64,000 bases of DNA from Maritimibacter alkaliphilus (GCF_019801605.1 NZ_JAHVIT010000002.1:434001-498000), one strand, 5' to 3'; counted from the stretch's first letter, positions 40,926-50,372 are shown. Notes: generated by a model not told the origin, from the sequence alone. Program-made: numbers and translations.

Positions 40926-42139
40926 GCCCCGTGCAGTTCTGCCACCACCTCCGCCAGACCGCTGTCGAAGGCGGCGAGGGCGGGGTCGTCCTCCTCTCCC
41001 GGCAGGCGGGTCAGTCCGATCGGGGCCGGCGTCTCGGGGAAGGGCGTGCGCAGTTCGCACAGGTCCGGCCGCAGCCGGGCGAGGGAGCGGTCGGAGTAGG
41101 TCAGCATGGCGAGCGAGCGTGTCTCCACCAGCATCTGCTCCGCCGCGGCGAAAGAGAGCATCTCGCAGGTCTGGGTCGGCGGCAGGGTCTCGGACCCGGC
41201 GAAGAGGGTCTCGAAGTGGCTGCGCACCGGCGTGCCGAGCGGGGCGACGATCCAGTGCGCGTCGGCCAGATCCGCGATCCGCTCGACCCCGTCCGCCAGC
41301 GGGTGGTCCTGCCGGGCGACGACGGTGAAGCGCTCGGCATAGAGCGGGGTCTCGATCAGGTCGGAGGGACAGGCGGGGCCGCGCAGGATACCGACAATGC
41401 GGTCGATCTCGTGCCGCCGCAGCGCCTCGGTCAGCCCGTTGTAGGAGCCGGGGACGCAGATCAGCCGGATATTGGGATAGCGCAGGGTAAGCCGGGCAAA
41501 GACCTTGGGCACGAGGTCCTGTCCCGAGAAGGGCAGCATCCCGATGGCGACGCGACCGGTCAACTCGCGCTCCAGCAGGCGCAGGGCGCCGGGCAGCCGG
41601 TCCAGCTGATGGCGCAGTTGCGCGGAGAGCGCGGCGAGGCGCAGCGCCGCTGGCAGCGGCTGCATCCCGCCCGGGGTTCGGGTGAAGAGCGGCAGGCCGT
41701 AGCGGGACTGGAACTCCGACAGGGCGCGGCTGAGGTCCGGCTGGCTGCGGCCAAGCCGCTCTGCCGCGCGGGTCACGCTGCCTTCGCGGGCGACGGCCTC
41801 GATGGTCAGAAGGTGGACGAACCGCAGCGTGTTGCGCAGTGGCGGCCCGGCGGGACGTGCTGCGGAGAGGGCGGCATCGGCCTCCTCCACCGCCTGCACC
41901 ACGGCATGACAGAGCCGCGCCGCCACATCGCCGCGGGGCGTGGGCTCGGTCCCGGACCAGCCACGCCGGAAGAGCGTTACCCCGAGGGCGGCCTCGGCGG
42001 CGGCGATCAGGCGCGAGAGCGTGGGCTGCGTCGTGTTCAGCTGCGCCGCGGCCAGCTTGAAGCTGCGCGTGCGGGCAAGCGCGTCGATGGCGACGATCTG
42101 GCGGAGGTCGAGAACCGGGAGGGCAGGGTGATCAGGCAT
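40859..42139 (-). CDS. LysR-type regulator with two tandem HTH domains
   Basis: 426 residues instead of about 300. Two LysR-type winged-helix domains occur in series: residues 11-70 (SFKLAAAQLNTTQPTLSRLI) and 105-165 (SVTRAAERLGRSQPDLSRAL). A normal substrate-binding domain follows (about 190-405: GRVAIGMLPFSGQDLVPKVF, HPLADGVERIADLADAHWIV), then a low-complexity GAQDGAQDGA tail created by 12-bp DNA repeats. LysR proteins are usually autoregulated and control a neighbouring gene; here the nearest candidate is the convergent O-demethylase gene. Two HTH domains per chain would give four or eight DNA contacts per dimer or tetramer. Confidence 0.85.
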   Translation of the reverse strand: MPDHPALPVLDLRQIVAIDALARTRSFKLAAAQLNTTQPTLSRLIAAAEAALGVTLFRRGWSGTEPTPRGDVAARLCHAVVQAVEEADAALSAARPAGPPLRNTLRFVHLLTIEAVAREGSVTRAAERLGRSQPDLSRALSEFQSRYGLPLFTRTPGGMQPLPAALRLAALSAQLRHQLDRLPGALRLLERELTGRVAIGMLPFSGQDLVPKVFARLTLRYPNIRLICVPGSYNGLTEALRRHEIDRIVGILRGPACPSDLIETPLYAERFTVVARQDHPLADGVERIADLADAHWIVAPLGTPVRSHFETLFAGSETLPPTQTCEMLSFAAAEQMLVETRSLAMLTYSDRSLARLRPDLCELRTPFPETPAPIGLTRLPGEEDDPALAAFDSGLAEVVAELHGAQDGAQDGAMTRRPDAGPGAGP

Positions 42140-42342
42140 GGGACAACTGGTTGGACAGGGGAAGTCTAGGCGCCTGCCCCGCGCGAGGGGAGGCCTAATG
42201 TGCTGTGGTCTGCGGCGCGGGACTTGCCGCCCGGCCTGACCTTGGCCTGCCCCCTGCCTGACCGGGACCCGCGAGGCCCCGCGGCGGACGCCGGAGGAGA
42301 TACCGGAAAGGGACGCGGGACAGGCACGCCGGGCGAATGGCG

Positions 42343-42362
42343 GGCGGCCCCGGGGGGCCGCC
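42343..42362 (-). terminator. GC hairpin 3' of the RND permease
   Basis: GGCGGCCCC/GGGGCCGCC arms lie eight bases beyond the permease stop. There is no T-run, so termination may need Rho. The remaining gap to the lysR start at 42139 shows nothing else. Confidence 0.45.
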
Positions 42363-42370
42363 GCGCCGGG

Positions 42371-45300
42371 TCAGCTTGCCTTGGGCGTGCGGGTGCGGTC
42401 GGCGAGGCGCCGGATCAGCACGTAGAAGCTGGGCACCATGAAGACGCCGAGGAAGGTGGCCGTGGCCATGCCCCCCAGCACGCCGATGCCGATGGCGTTC
42501 TGCGCCGCCGCTCCCGCGCCCGAGGCCGTGGCCAGCGGTACCACCCCCAGCATGAAGGCCAGCGAGGTCATCAGGATCGGGCGCAGCCGCAGGCGCGCGG
42601 CCTCCAGCGTCGCCTCGACTAGCCCCATGCCCTCGGCCTCCCGGTCCTTGGCGAATTCCACGATCAGGATCGCGTTCTTCGCCGCCAGACCGATGGTCGT
42701 GAGGATGCCCACCTTGAAGTAGACGTCGTTCGACTGGCCGAAGGCCCAGGCCGCGGCCAATGCCCCCAGCACGCCGACGGGCACCGCCAGCATGACCGAG
42801 AAGGGCACCGACCAGCTCTCGTAGAGCGCGGCGAGGCAGAGGAAGACCACCAGCACCGAGAGGGCGTAGAGGTAGGGCGCCTGATCGCCGGACTGGCGTT
42901 CCTGATAGGACAGGCCGGTCCAGCTGACGCCATAGCCGCCGTCGATCTGCGCGGTCAGCTCCTCCATCGCGTTCATCGCCTCGCCCGACGAGGCGCTGTC
43001 GGAGGGCGAGCCCGAGACCTCCAGCGCCGCCGTGCCGTCGAACCGTGCCAGCGAGGGCAGGACCGAGACCCAGTCGGTCGTCATGAAGCTGGAGAAGGGC
43101 ACCATCTCACCGTCGCCGTTGCGGGCGTACCAGCTTTCGATGTCCTTGGGCTGCATCCGGTATTCGGCCGCGCCTTGCACGATCACCGGCCGCAGGTTGT
43201 TGTCGAGCGAGAAGTCGTTCACGTCCCGCCCCGAGAAGATGACCGAGAGCATGGTGTTCACGTCGCTCACCGTCACGCCGAAGCTTTCGGCCTTCTGCTG
43301 GTCGATGGTGATACGCAGCGCGGCCTCCTCCTCGTTGTCGGAGAGGCGCACGTTCTGCAGCCGGCTGTCCTGCCCGGCGGCAGCCACCAGTTCGTCCGCG
43401 GCGGCGCGCAGGGCGTCGATGCCGGTGTTGCCTTGATCCACGAGGTACATGGTGAAGCCCGAGGAGTTGCCGAGGCCGGGAATGGCGGGGGGCTGCATGA
43501 AGATGATCTGCCCCGCACGGTGCTGGCCGAAGCGCATGTTCGCCCGCAGCGCCAGCTGGCTGGCGGCGGTATCGGCGGCCTCCCGGTTCTCGAAGTCCTT
43601 CAGCTTGATGAAGACCATGGCGGTGTTCTGCCCGCTGGAGCCGAAGCTGAAGCCGAGGGAGGCAAAGACCGCCTCGACCGTGTCGCTCTCCTCGGTCAGC
43701 AGGTAGGCCTCGATCTCCTCGACCACCGCCTGTGTCTGTGCCGTCGTGGAGCCCTCGGTCAGGGTGACCATGGACATGAGCACGCCCTGATCCTCTTCCG
43801 GCAGGAAGGAGGAGGGCAGCCGGGTCATGATCCCCCATGCGCCCACCCCGATGGCGGCCAGCACCAGCAGCATCACCGCCGGGCGGCGGAGGAAGCGGCT
43901 GACGGTGGCAGTGTAGCCCTTGGTCAGCCGGTCGAAGTTGCGGTTGAACCAGCGGGCGGGCGCGATGCCCGATCCGTGGCTGGCGGGCTTGAGCATCTGC
44001 GCGCAGAGCGCGGGCGTCAGCACCAGTGCCACCAGTGCCGAGAGCACCATGGCCGTGATGATCGTGACCGAGAACTGGCGGTAGATCACCCCGGTGGAGC
44101 CGCCGAAGAAGGCCATCGGCAGGAACACGGCGGAGAGCACGAGCGCGATGCCGATCAGCGCCCCCACGATCTGCCCCATGGAGCGTTCGGTGGCCTCCAC
44201 CGGACCGAGCCCGTCTTCCTCCATCACCCGTTCGACGTTCTCCACCACGACGATGGCGTCATCGACCAGCAGGCCGATGGCCAGCACCATGGCGAACATC
44301 GTCAGCGTGTTCACCGAGTAGCCGAATACCGCCAGCACCGCGAAGGTACCGGCCAGAACCACCGGCACGGCGATGATCGGGATCAGCGTGGCGCGGAACT
44401 TCTGCAGGAAGACGAGGATCACGATGAAGACCAGCGCGATGGCCTCGGCCAGCGTGTGATAGACCTTCTCGATCGATTTCTCGACAAAGGGCGAGGTGTC
44501 GTAGGCATATTCCACCGTCACCCCATCGGGCAGCGAGGTGCCGATCCTGTCCAGCGTTTCCCGCACGGCCGCGGCCGTGTCGACGGCATTCGCCCCGGTG
44601 GCAAGGTTCACGCCGAAACCGGCGGCGTTCTTGCCGCTGAACCGCGCCGAGGAGCCATAGTCCTCCTGCCCGATCTCGACCTTGGCCACATCGCCGAGGA
44701 AGACGGAGGAGCCGTCCTCCTCGGTCTTCAGGATGATGGTCTCGAACTGCTCGACGGAGGTCAGCTGGCTCTGCGCGGTGATCGTGGCGGTGAACTGCTG
44801 GCCCTGCACCGTGGGCAGTTCCCCGAGGGAGCCGACCGAGACGGTGGTGTTCTGGGCCTGCACGGCCGAGGTCACGTCGGCGGGGGTCAGCTGGTATTTC
44901 GCCAGCTCCAGCGGGTCGAGCCAGATGCGCATGGCATAGGTCGAGCCGAAGACATTGATGCTGCCCACGCCGTCGGTGCGCTGGATCGGGCCCGAGACGG
45001 TGCTGTCGAGCATGTCGCCCAACTCCACCGTGGAATAGCTGCCGTCCTCGGAGACAAGTGCCCCCACCATGAGGATCGAGGAGGTGGAGCGCCGCACCGT
45101 GACACCGGCGTCGATCACCGTGTCGGGCAGCTGGCTTTCGATCTGGCTGACCCGTGTCTGCACGTCGTTCTGGGCGTCGATCGGCTCGATGCTCTCGTCG
45201 AAGGTCAGCGTGATCGACGACGACCCCTCGCGCGAGGAGGAGACCATGTAGAGCAGCCCGTCGATGCCGGTCAGGCTGTCCTCGATCACCGTGGTGACGG

Positions 45301-45478
45301 AGTTCTGCACCGCCTCCGCCGTGGCCCCGCTGTAGGAGGCCGAGATGCGGACGGTGGTGGGGGCGATGTCGGGATATTGCGACACCGGCAGCTGGGTGAT
45401 GGAGAAGGCGCCGGCCAGCATCGTGATGATGGCCAGAACCCATGCGAAGACGGGGCGGTGGATGAAGAAGTTGACCAC
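42371..45478 (-). CDS. RND multidrug efflux permease (HAE1 family)
   Basis: 1035 residues, the normal length of AcrB/MexB. It begins at a GTG (45478) with MVNFFIHRPVFAWVLAIITML. The proton-relay aspartate pair in TM4 is present (LVDDAIVVVENVER) and two large periplasmic loops show the internal duplication. It exports hydrophobic drugs, detergents or metabolites from the inner membrane using the proton gradient. It lies five bases after the adaptor stop, so the two form an operon. No outer-membrane TolC/OprM gene is encoded here, so a channel from elsewhere must be shared. Confidence 0.95.
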   Translation of the reverse strand: MVNFFIHRPVFAWVLAIITMLAGAFSITQLPVSQYPDIAPTTVRISASYSGATAEAVQNSVTTVIEDSLTGIDGLLYMVSSSREGSSSITLTFDESIEPIDAQNDVQTRVSQIESQLPDTVIDAGVTVRRSTSSILMVGALVSEDGSYSTVELGDMLDSTVSGPIQRTDGVGSINVFGSTYAMRIWLDPLELAKYQLTPADVTSAVQAQNTTVSVGSLGELPTVQGQQFTATITAQSQLTSVEQFETIILKTEEDGSSVFLGDVAKVEIGQEDYGSSARFSGKNAAGFGVNLATGANAVDTAAAVRETLDRIGTSLPDGVTVEYAYDTSPFVEKSIEKVYHTLAEAIALVFIVILVFLQKFRATLIPIIAVPVVLAGTFAVLAVFGYSVNTLTMFAMVLAIGLLVDDAIVVVENVERVMEEDGLGPVEATERSMGQIVGALIGIALVLSAVFLPMAFFGGSTGVIYRQFSVTIITAMVLSALVALVLTPALCAQMLKPASHGSGIAPARWFNRNFDRLTKGYTATVSRFLRRPAVMLLVLAAIGVGAWGIMTRLPSSFLPEEDQGVLMSMVTLTEGSTTAQTQAVVEEIEAYLLTEESDTVEAVFASLGFSFGSSGQNTAMVFIKLKDFENREAADTAASQLALRANMRFGQHRAGQIIFMQPPAIPGLGNSSGFTMYLVDQGNTGIDALRAAADELVAAAGQDSRLQNVRLSDNEEEAALRITIDQQKAESFGVTVSDVNTMLSVIFSGRDVNDFSLDNNLRPVIVQGAAEYRMQPKDIESWYARNGDGEMVPFSSFMTTDWVSVLPSLARFDGTAALEVSGSPSDSASSGEAMNAMEELTAQIDGGYGVSWTGLSYQERQSGDQAPYLYALSVLVVFLCLAALYESWSVPFSVMLAVPVGVLGALAAAWAFGQSNDVYFKVGILTTIGLAAKNAILIVEFAKDREAEGMGLVEATLEAARLRLRPILMTSLAFMLGVVPLATASGAGAAAQNAIGIGVLGGMATATFLGVFMVPSFYVLIRRLADRTRTPKAS

Positions 45479-45483
45479 GGGGC

Positions 45484-46686
45484 TTACTCGCCTGCAGCCT
45501 TGGTGGCGTCTTCGACCACGCCGTCGGCGTTGATGGTGACCGGTACCGTCGTGACCGCGGCCCCGGCCTTGAGGCTGCGCAGCCCGTCGACGATCAGCGC
45601 GTCACCGGGCGCAACGCCATCGGTGGCGATCCAGTTGCTTTCGTAGGTCCCCGCAGTCGTCAGCGTGACCTGCTTGGCGGTGCCATCCTGCGCCACGAAG
45701 GCCGTGAGCGTCCCGTCGGACTTCCGCGTCGTGGCGCGCTGCGGCACCAGCATGGCGCGGGTCGTGCCCAGTGTCACCTCCAGCCGCAGGAACTGGCCCG
45801 GCAGGATCAGGTAGTCGGGGTTGTCGAACTGGAACCGCAGGTCGACCGTCCCGGTGGTCGAGGAGACCTGCGCCGAGGGGCTGACCATCTCGCCGTCACG
45901 TTCGTAGACCTGCCCGTTCTCCAGCGTCAGTTTCACCTCCAGCGCATCGCCGAAGGTCAGCTTGCCGGAGTCGCGCATCGCCCGGTTGCGCATCATGCGG
46001 ACCGAGGATTCCTGCGCGTCCACGTAGATCGGGTTGGACCGCGTCACCGTGGTCAGCGCGTCGGTCTGGTTGGCTGTCACGAGCGCCCCGACCGAGACCT
46101 CCGGCACCTCGGCCCAGCCTTCGATCGGGCTGCGGATGTCGGTGCGGTCAAGGTCGAGCTGCGCCGTCTGAAGGCTTGCCTCGGCGCTCTTCAGGTCCGC
46201 CTGTGCCTGCAGCAGGGTCGCGCGGGCGCTCTCCACGTCGGACTGGGTGACGCCGACGCCCTCGATGCGCGAATAGCGGTCGACCTGGCTCTGCGCCGTT
46301 TCCACCGCGACCTCGGCAGAGGCCCGGGCCGCCTCGGCGGCGGTCAGTGCGGCCTCGTAGGTGTCCTTCTCGATCCGGAACAGAACTTCGCCCTGTTTCA
46401 CCGGGCGGCCCGCGTTATAGGGGATCTCCTCGATCACGCCGCCGACACGGGGCCGGATCGAGGCGCTCTCGAAGGCCGCGGCCCGTCCCGGCAGGGTCTG
46501 GGTGTAGGGGACATCGGTTTCCGCGATCGTGACGATACCGACCTCGGTCTGCTGTCCCTGCCCCCCTGCGGGGGCCTGCGCGGCCAGCGGACCGGCGGCA
46601 AGGGCGATGAGAGGGAGGGCGAGCAGCGCGCGGCGCGGGGAGAGGCCGGCGCGGGACGGGCGGGGAGGGAAAAGCGCGTGTTTCAA
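45484..46686 (-). CDS. RND efflux periplasmic adaptor (MexA/AcrA family)
   Basis: 400 residues from a TTG at 46686 (AAGG eight bases upstream). No ATG lies nearby, and this start gives a good signal sequence (LLALPLIALAAGPLAAQ). The rest follows AcrA: beta-barrel and lipoyl halves (VGGVIEEIPYNAGRPVKQGEVLFRIE), an alpha hairpin (about 110-185), and a beta-barrel/membrane-proximal C-terminus. There is no lipobox cysteine, so the protein may not be lipid-anchored. It connects the permease to an outer-membrane channel. Confidence 0.92.
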   Translation of the reverse strand: MKHALFPPRPSRAGLSPRRALLALPLIALAAGPLAAQAPAGGQGQQTEVGIVTIAETDVPYTQTLPGRAAAFESASIRPRVGGVIEEIPYNAGRPVKQGEVLFRIEKDTYEAALTAAEAARASAEVAVETAQSQVDRYSRIEGVGVTQSDVESARATLLQAQADLKSAEASLQTAQLDLDRTDIRSPIEGWAEVPEVSVGALVTANQTDALTTVTRSNPIYVDAQESSVRMMRNRAMRDSGKLTFGDALEVKLTLENGQVYERDGEMVSPSAQVSSTTGTVDLRFQFDNPDYLILPGQFLRLEVTLGTTRAMLVPQRATTRKSDGTLTAFVAQDGTAKQVTLTTAGTYESNWIATDGVAPGDALIVDGLRSLKAGAAVTTVPVTINADGVVEDATKAAGE

Positions 46687-47050
46687 GTTCGTACCTTCAT
46701 CAGCAATCGCGGGCGGTGAGGGGAGCCGCCGAGAGTATAACGCGGGTCGGGGCCATTTCCGTCGGAGAGGGGCGCAGAGTGTCGTGGCGCCACCGTGACG
46801 GGGCCCTGCGTCCGCGCCCTGATGACGGCCGCGAGGTCGCGACAGCAGATAGCCCACGGCCCGGGGGCGGCCAGTCACGTGACTGGCATGGCTGCCTCCC
46901 GGCGGGTGCAGTGCTGAGGCGGAGACGTGTCGGGAGGTTGGGGCCCGGGGATGGGGGCTGGCCGGCGGCAGAGGCCGCTGTGAGGCAGCGGGGCGGCCCG
47001 GCGCACGCGCCTGAGACACGGCAGGGATGGCCGGCCTCGGGCGGAGGGGA
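46687..47050. promoter_or_regulatory. Upstream region of the efflux operon with 18-bp palindrome
   Basis: About 360 bases without a convincing gene. Positions 46870-46887 are a perfect 18-base palindrome, GCCAGTCACGTGACTGGC, about 185 bases upstream of the adaptor start. It has the size and symmetry of a TetR- or MarR-type operator, but no such regulator gene is adjacent. Confidence 0.55.
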
Positions 47051-47078
47051 CCGGGGGCCTGCAAGGCGCAGCCCCCGG
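47051..47078 (-). terminator. Hairpin 3' of the RidA gene
   Basis: CCGGGGGC/GCCCCCGG with inner CTGC/GCAG pairs lies nine bases beyond the RidA stop. There is no T-run. Confidence 0.55.
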
Positions 47079-47086
47079 AGAAGGCC

Positions 47087-47431
47087 TTACTTGGCCGCGG
47101 TCACGATGAATTCGACCTTGTAGTCCGGGGTGGCCAGCTTGGCCTCGCCGCAGGCGCGGGCGGGCGGGTTGGCCGGGTCGATCCATGCGTCGTAGATCGC
47201 GTTCATCTCGGCGAAGTCGGCCATGTCGGCCAGCCAGACGATGACCTGCAGGATCTTCGACTTGTCGGAGCCGGCCTCGGCGAGGATGGCGTCGACGCTG
47301 GCAAGCGCCTCGCGGGTCTGACCGGCGAGGTCCGAACCCGGCTCGCCGACCTGGCCGGCCAGGTAGACGGTGTCGCCGTGGATGACGGCCTTGCTCATGC
47401 GGGGGCCGGGGTCGAGACGGGTGATGGACAT
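47087..47431 (-). CDS. RidA family protein (YjgF/Rid)
   Basis: 114 residues. The Rid fold is shown by YLAGQVGEPGSDLAGQTREALASVDAILAEAGSDKSKILQ, WLADMADFAEMNAIYDAWI and the C-terminal KVEFIVTA. The arginine in PARACGEAKL is near the catalytic position, though the motif differs from the archetypal RidA, so it may belong to another Rid subfamily. RidA proteins hydrolyse reactive enamine/imine intermediates. It follows the Bcr/CflA gene on the same strand after 122 bases and could be co-transcribed. Confidence 0.88.
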   Translation of the reverse strand: MSITRLDPGPRMSKAVIHGDTVYLAGQVGEPGSDLAGQTREALASVDAILAEAGSDKSKILQVIVWLADMADFAEMNAIYDAWIDPANPPARACGEAKLATPDYKVEFIVTAAK

Positions 47432-47553
47432 GGTATGCTCCTGTGCTCTGTCCGCAGGCCCTGTGGCCTGCCGGGGCGGCGCCGGGTGGCCGCCCCTTCC
47501 TGCTATATCCGGCGCAGGCGGGAAGTCGAGCCACCGCGCACGCCGGGGCGCCG

Positions 47554-48801
47554 TCAGGCGGCCCCGGCCACGGCCTGTGCCGCCGGGCCGCGCGGGGTCA
47601 GCAGAAGGAAGCTGCCCACGGCAAGGACGGCGGCGGCGATCATGACGCAGGCCATCGGCAGGGCCGTGCCCTCGCCCGCAAGCCCCACCAGCGGCGATGC
47701 GACCGCGCCGAGGCAGAACTGCAACGCGCCGAGCAGGGCCGAGGCGGTGCCCGCCGTGCGCGGCGTCTGGGAGATTGCGAGCGCACTGACGTTGCCGAGG
47801 ATCAGGCCCAGCGAGGCCACCGTGCAGAAGATCGACGGCAGCATCAGCCCCGCCCCGGCCCCGCTCAGGACACAGGCCATGACCGCAAGCGCCCCGCAGG
47901 ACATGGTCGTCAGGCCGATGGCCGCCAGCCGCTGCGGTGGCACGCGTCCCACGACCTTGGCCGAGACCGCGCTGACCACCACGAGCCCGATGGCGTTGGA
48001 GCCGAAGGCCAGCGAGTACTGCACCGGCGACAGGCCGAGGATGCCCTGGAAGACGAAGGGCGAGGCGGAGATATAGGCGAACATCACCGCGAAGGCGAAG
48101 CCGACGGTCAGCGTATAGCCGAGGTAGGCCCGGTTCGTGATTACGGTGCCGATCCCCTTCCACAGGGCCTTGGCGCCGCCCGGGGTCCGGTTTTCGGCGG
48201 GCAGCGATTCCGTCACCTTGGTGAAGACACCGAAGAAGGACACTGCCGAGAGGATCGCCGTCACCACGAAGACTGCGCGCCAGCCTGCAAGGCTGACGAT
48301 GCCGGTCCCGATGATCGGGGCCAGCACCGGGGCCAGGCCGCCGATCATCATCATGATCTGCATCAGCCGCGCCGAGGCGCCCGCATCCGTCGTCCGGTCA
48401 GAGATGATCGCCCGCGCGATCACGACACCCGCCGCGCCGCCAAAGCCCTGCAGCAGCCGCAGCGCGATCAGCGTCTCGACGTTCGGGGCCAGGGCGCAGG
48501 CGAAGCCCGCCACCACGGCCAGGGCCGTGCCCAGCAGAAGCGGGCGACGGCGGCCGAAGCTGTCGGAGAGCGGGCCGATGAACAGCTGCCCGAGGGCGAG
48601 GCCCACCATGAAGCCGGTGAGGGTCAGCTGCACCGTGCTGGCCCCGGTGGCGAGGTCCTCGGTCATCACCGGGAAGCCGGGCAGGTACATGTCGGTCGCG
48701 AGGGGCGCCACGGCGGAGAGCAGGGCAAGGACGAGGATCGCGATCAGCGGGAGCGGCGCAGGCGCGGGGGTACCGGCTGCGCGGGGAGAGGGCTGTGTCA
48801 T
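47554..48801 (-). CDS. Bcr/CflA family drug-resistance MFS exporter
   Basis: 415 residues, about twelve helices. LATDMYLPGFPVMTEDL in TM1, GQLFIGPLSDSFGRRRPLL between TM2 and TM3 and the RLLQGFGGAAGVVIARAI stretch are typical of the Bcr/CflA group, which exports bicyclomycin, chloramphenicol, sulfonamides or dipeptides by proton antiport. The substrate here is unknown. It is divergent from an IclR-type regulator that probably controls it. Confidence 0.92.
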   Translation of the reverse strand: MTQPSPRAAGTPAPAPLPLIAILVLALLSAVAPLATDMYLPGFPVMTEDLATGASTVQLTLTGFMVGLALGQLFIGPLSDSFGRRRPLLLGTALAVVAGFACALAPNVETLIALRLLQGFGGAAGVVIARAIISDRTTDAGASARLMQIMMMIGGLAPVLAPIIGTGIVSLAGWRAVFVVTAILSAVSFFGVFTKVTESLPAENRTPGGAKALWKGIGTVITNRAYLGYTLTVGFAFAVMFAYISASPFVFQGILGLSPVQYSLAFGSNAIGLVVVSAVSAKVVGRVPPQRLAAIGLTTMSCGALAVMACVLSGAGAGLMLPSIFCTVASLGLILGNVSALAISQTPRTAGTASALLGALQFCLGAVASPLVGLAGEGTALPMACVMIAAAVLAVGSFLLLTPRGPAAQAVAGAA

Positions 48802-48884
48802 CTGTCGGTCCGTTTGGTCGGAGGCGGAGGACCCGACGCGGGGGAGGACCGGGCCGGGCGGGAGAGATCAAAAGTGGGACACCG

Positions 48885-48912
48885 AGTGTATCGTATTGCA
48901 GTTCAGTGTATC
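48885..48912. promoter_or_regulatory. Direct repeats in the bcr/iclR divergent region
   Basis: AGTGTATC occurs at 48885-48892 and again at 48905-48912, exactly 20 bases (two helical turns) apart, with a partial third copy GGTATCC nearby. The patch is AT-rich and centrally placed between the divergent genes, fitting an IclR-family binding site and promoter. Confidence 0.5.
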
Positions 48913-48975
48913 ATTATGGTATCCGCCTTCCCGCAGGCGGTGTCAACCCGGCGCCGCGCAACCGGTGGAGGCGCC

Positions 48976-49728
48976 ATGCCTGACAGCGAGAAGACGGGCG
49001 GGATCCAGGTGATCGCGCGGGCCGCGGCGATCCTGCGCCTGATGGGGGATCATCCGCAGGGGCTCAGCCTCAGCGCCGTCGCGGCGGAGGTCGACCTCGC
49101 GCGGTCCACCGTGCAGCGGATCATCCATGCGCTCGAGGTCGAGGGGCTGGCCGAACCCGCCGGACCGCAGGGGGGCTTCCGCCTCGGTCCGTCGCTGTCG
49201 CAGCTCGTCTACCGGCGGCAGATGGACATCGTGGGCGAGGTGCGCCCGCATCTGGAGGCGCTCTGCGCCGATCTGGGCGAATCGGTCTCGCTCTGCGGGG
49301 TGTCGGGCGACAAGCTGAACACCATGGACCGGGTGATCGCCGAACAGCCGCTGCGCGTGGTCTTCCCCCTCGGCACGATCCCGCATCCGGTCTGGGCGCT
49401 CGCGCCGGGGCGGGCGATCCTGGCCGAATGGCCCGCTGCCCGGGTCCGGGCGCTGCTTGCCCCGCAGATGAGCGCGACCGAGGTCGAGGCAGAGCTCTCC
49501 TCCCTCGCGGCGCAGCGCGATGCGACGCTCGACAAGTACCAGATCAACGAGGGGCTGGAGGCCTTCGCGGTGCCGCTGCGCACCCACATGGGGCTCTATT
49601 CCCTCGCCGCGATCCTGCCGGCCTGCCGCGCCGAGACCCGCGGGCCGCAGATCCACGAGGCGCTGCGCCGCCGTCGCGACGAAATCGAGGCCTCCATCGG
49701 CGTTGCCCCTGCCGAGGGGCGGGGATAA
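48976..49728 (+). CDS. IclR family transcriptional regulator
   Basis: 250 residues. An N-terminal winged helix (about 8-68: IQVIARAAAILRLM, LSLSAVAAEVDLARSTVQRIIHALEVEGL) is followed by the IclR ligand-binding domain (75-245: FRLGPSLSQLV, PLGTIPHPVWALAPGRAILAEW). The ATG at 48976 has GGAGG-like GGTGGAGG close upstream; the long open frame before it has no similarity. It is divergent from the Bcr/CflA exporter and probably regulates it and the RidA gene. Confidence 0.9.
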   Translation: MPDSEKTGGIQVIARAAAILRLMGDHPQGLSLSAVAAEVDLARSTVQRIIHALEVEGLAEPAGPQGGFRLGPSLSQLVYRRQMDIVGEVRPHLEALCADLGESVSLCGVSGDKLNTMDRVIAEQPLRVVFPLGTIPHPVWALAPGRAILAEWPAARVRALLAPQMSATEVEAELSSLAAQRDATLDKYQINEGLEAFAVPLRTHMGLYSLAAILPACRAETRGPQIHEALRRRRDEIEASIGVAPAEGRG

Positions 49729-49917
49729 CGGCCCGGCCCTGATGGAGCGGGACAGGGACCGGTGAGCAAATGCTGGGGCCCCGCGCCGGGCGGCGGTTTT
49801 CCCGGACATGGCCGGGGTGGCCGGGGCATTTCTCGGGCGCCTGTGGCCAGCCCGCTGGCGGTTGGTCGCAGAGAGACGGCCCGGGGGACTCGCCCACGGG
49901 AGGCCCGGCGGCGCGCG

Positions 49918-50250
49918 TCAGTCCCGCATGAATTTGCGGCGGGCTTCCTCGGCCATGGCCTGCTGCATCTGGATATGGGACAGCTCGGCCATGGCGGCGC
50001 GGCGGGCCACGGGATCGCTCAGCCCGGCCAGCTCGGCCCGCTTCGCCTCGGCCAGTTTCTTCCAGCGGATCTCATCCGGCAGGGCGCCAGCCTCGGCCAT
50101 GATGCGATAGCCCATCGCCTCGCCCGCATCGAGATGCGCCTCGCCACTCCGGTCGGGAAGCGGCTTGCCCTCGCCGTCCAGCCCCGAGAGGCCGCCCTCG
50201 GCGAGAGTCTTGAGGATGCGTCTTTCGGTCAGTCGCGACAGCCAGGACAT
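49918..50250 (-). CDS. DUF1992 (DNAJC28-like) protein
   Basis: 110 residues. LTERRILKTLAEGGLSGLDGEGKPLPD and the MGYRIMAEAGALPDEIRWKKL segment are the DUF1992 motif, shared with a conserved domain of DNAJC28. No J-domain is present. The function is unknown. It is a single gene, divergent from the nucleoside hydrolase. The 189 bases on its 3' side hold nothing I recognise. Confidence 0.82.
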   Translation of the reverse strand: MSWLSRLTERRILKTLAEGGLSGLDGEGKPLPDRSGEAHLDAGEAMGYRIMAEAGALPDEIRWKKLAEAKRAELAGLSDPVARRAAMAELSHIQMQQAMAEEARRKFMRD

Positions 50251-50372
50251 GGGCAGGCCCTCCTGCCTTGAAATATGGGGGGTGCCGGCGGGTGTGGCAA
50301 TCGCGGAACCGCTTGCACGGGGCCCTGCGCGCGATTATGCCGCGCGGGTTCCAGACCAGCGGGAGATCCCCC

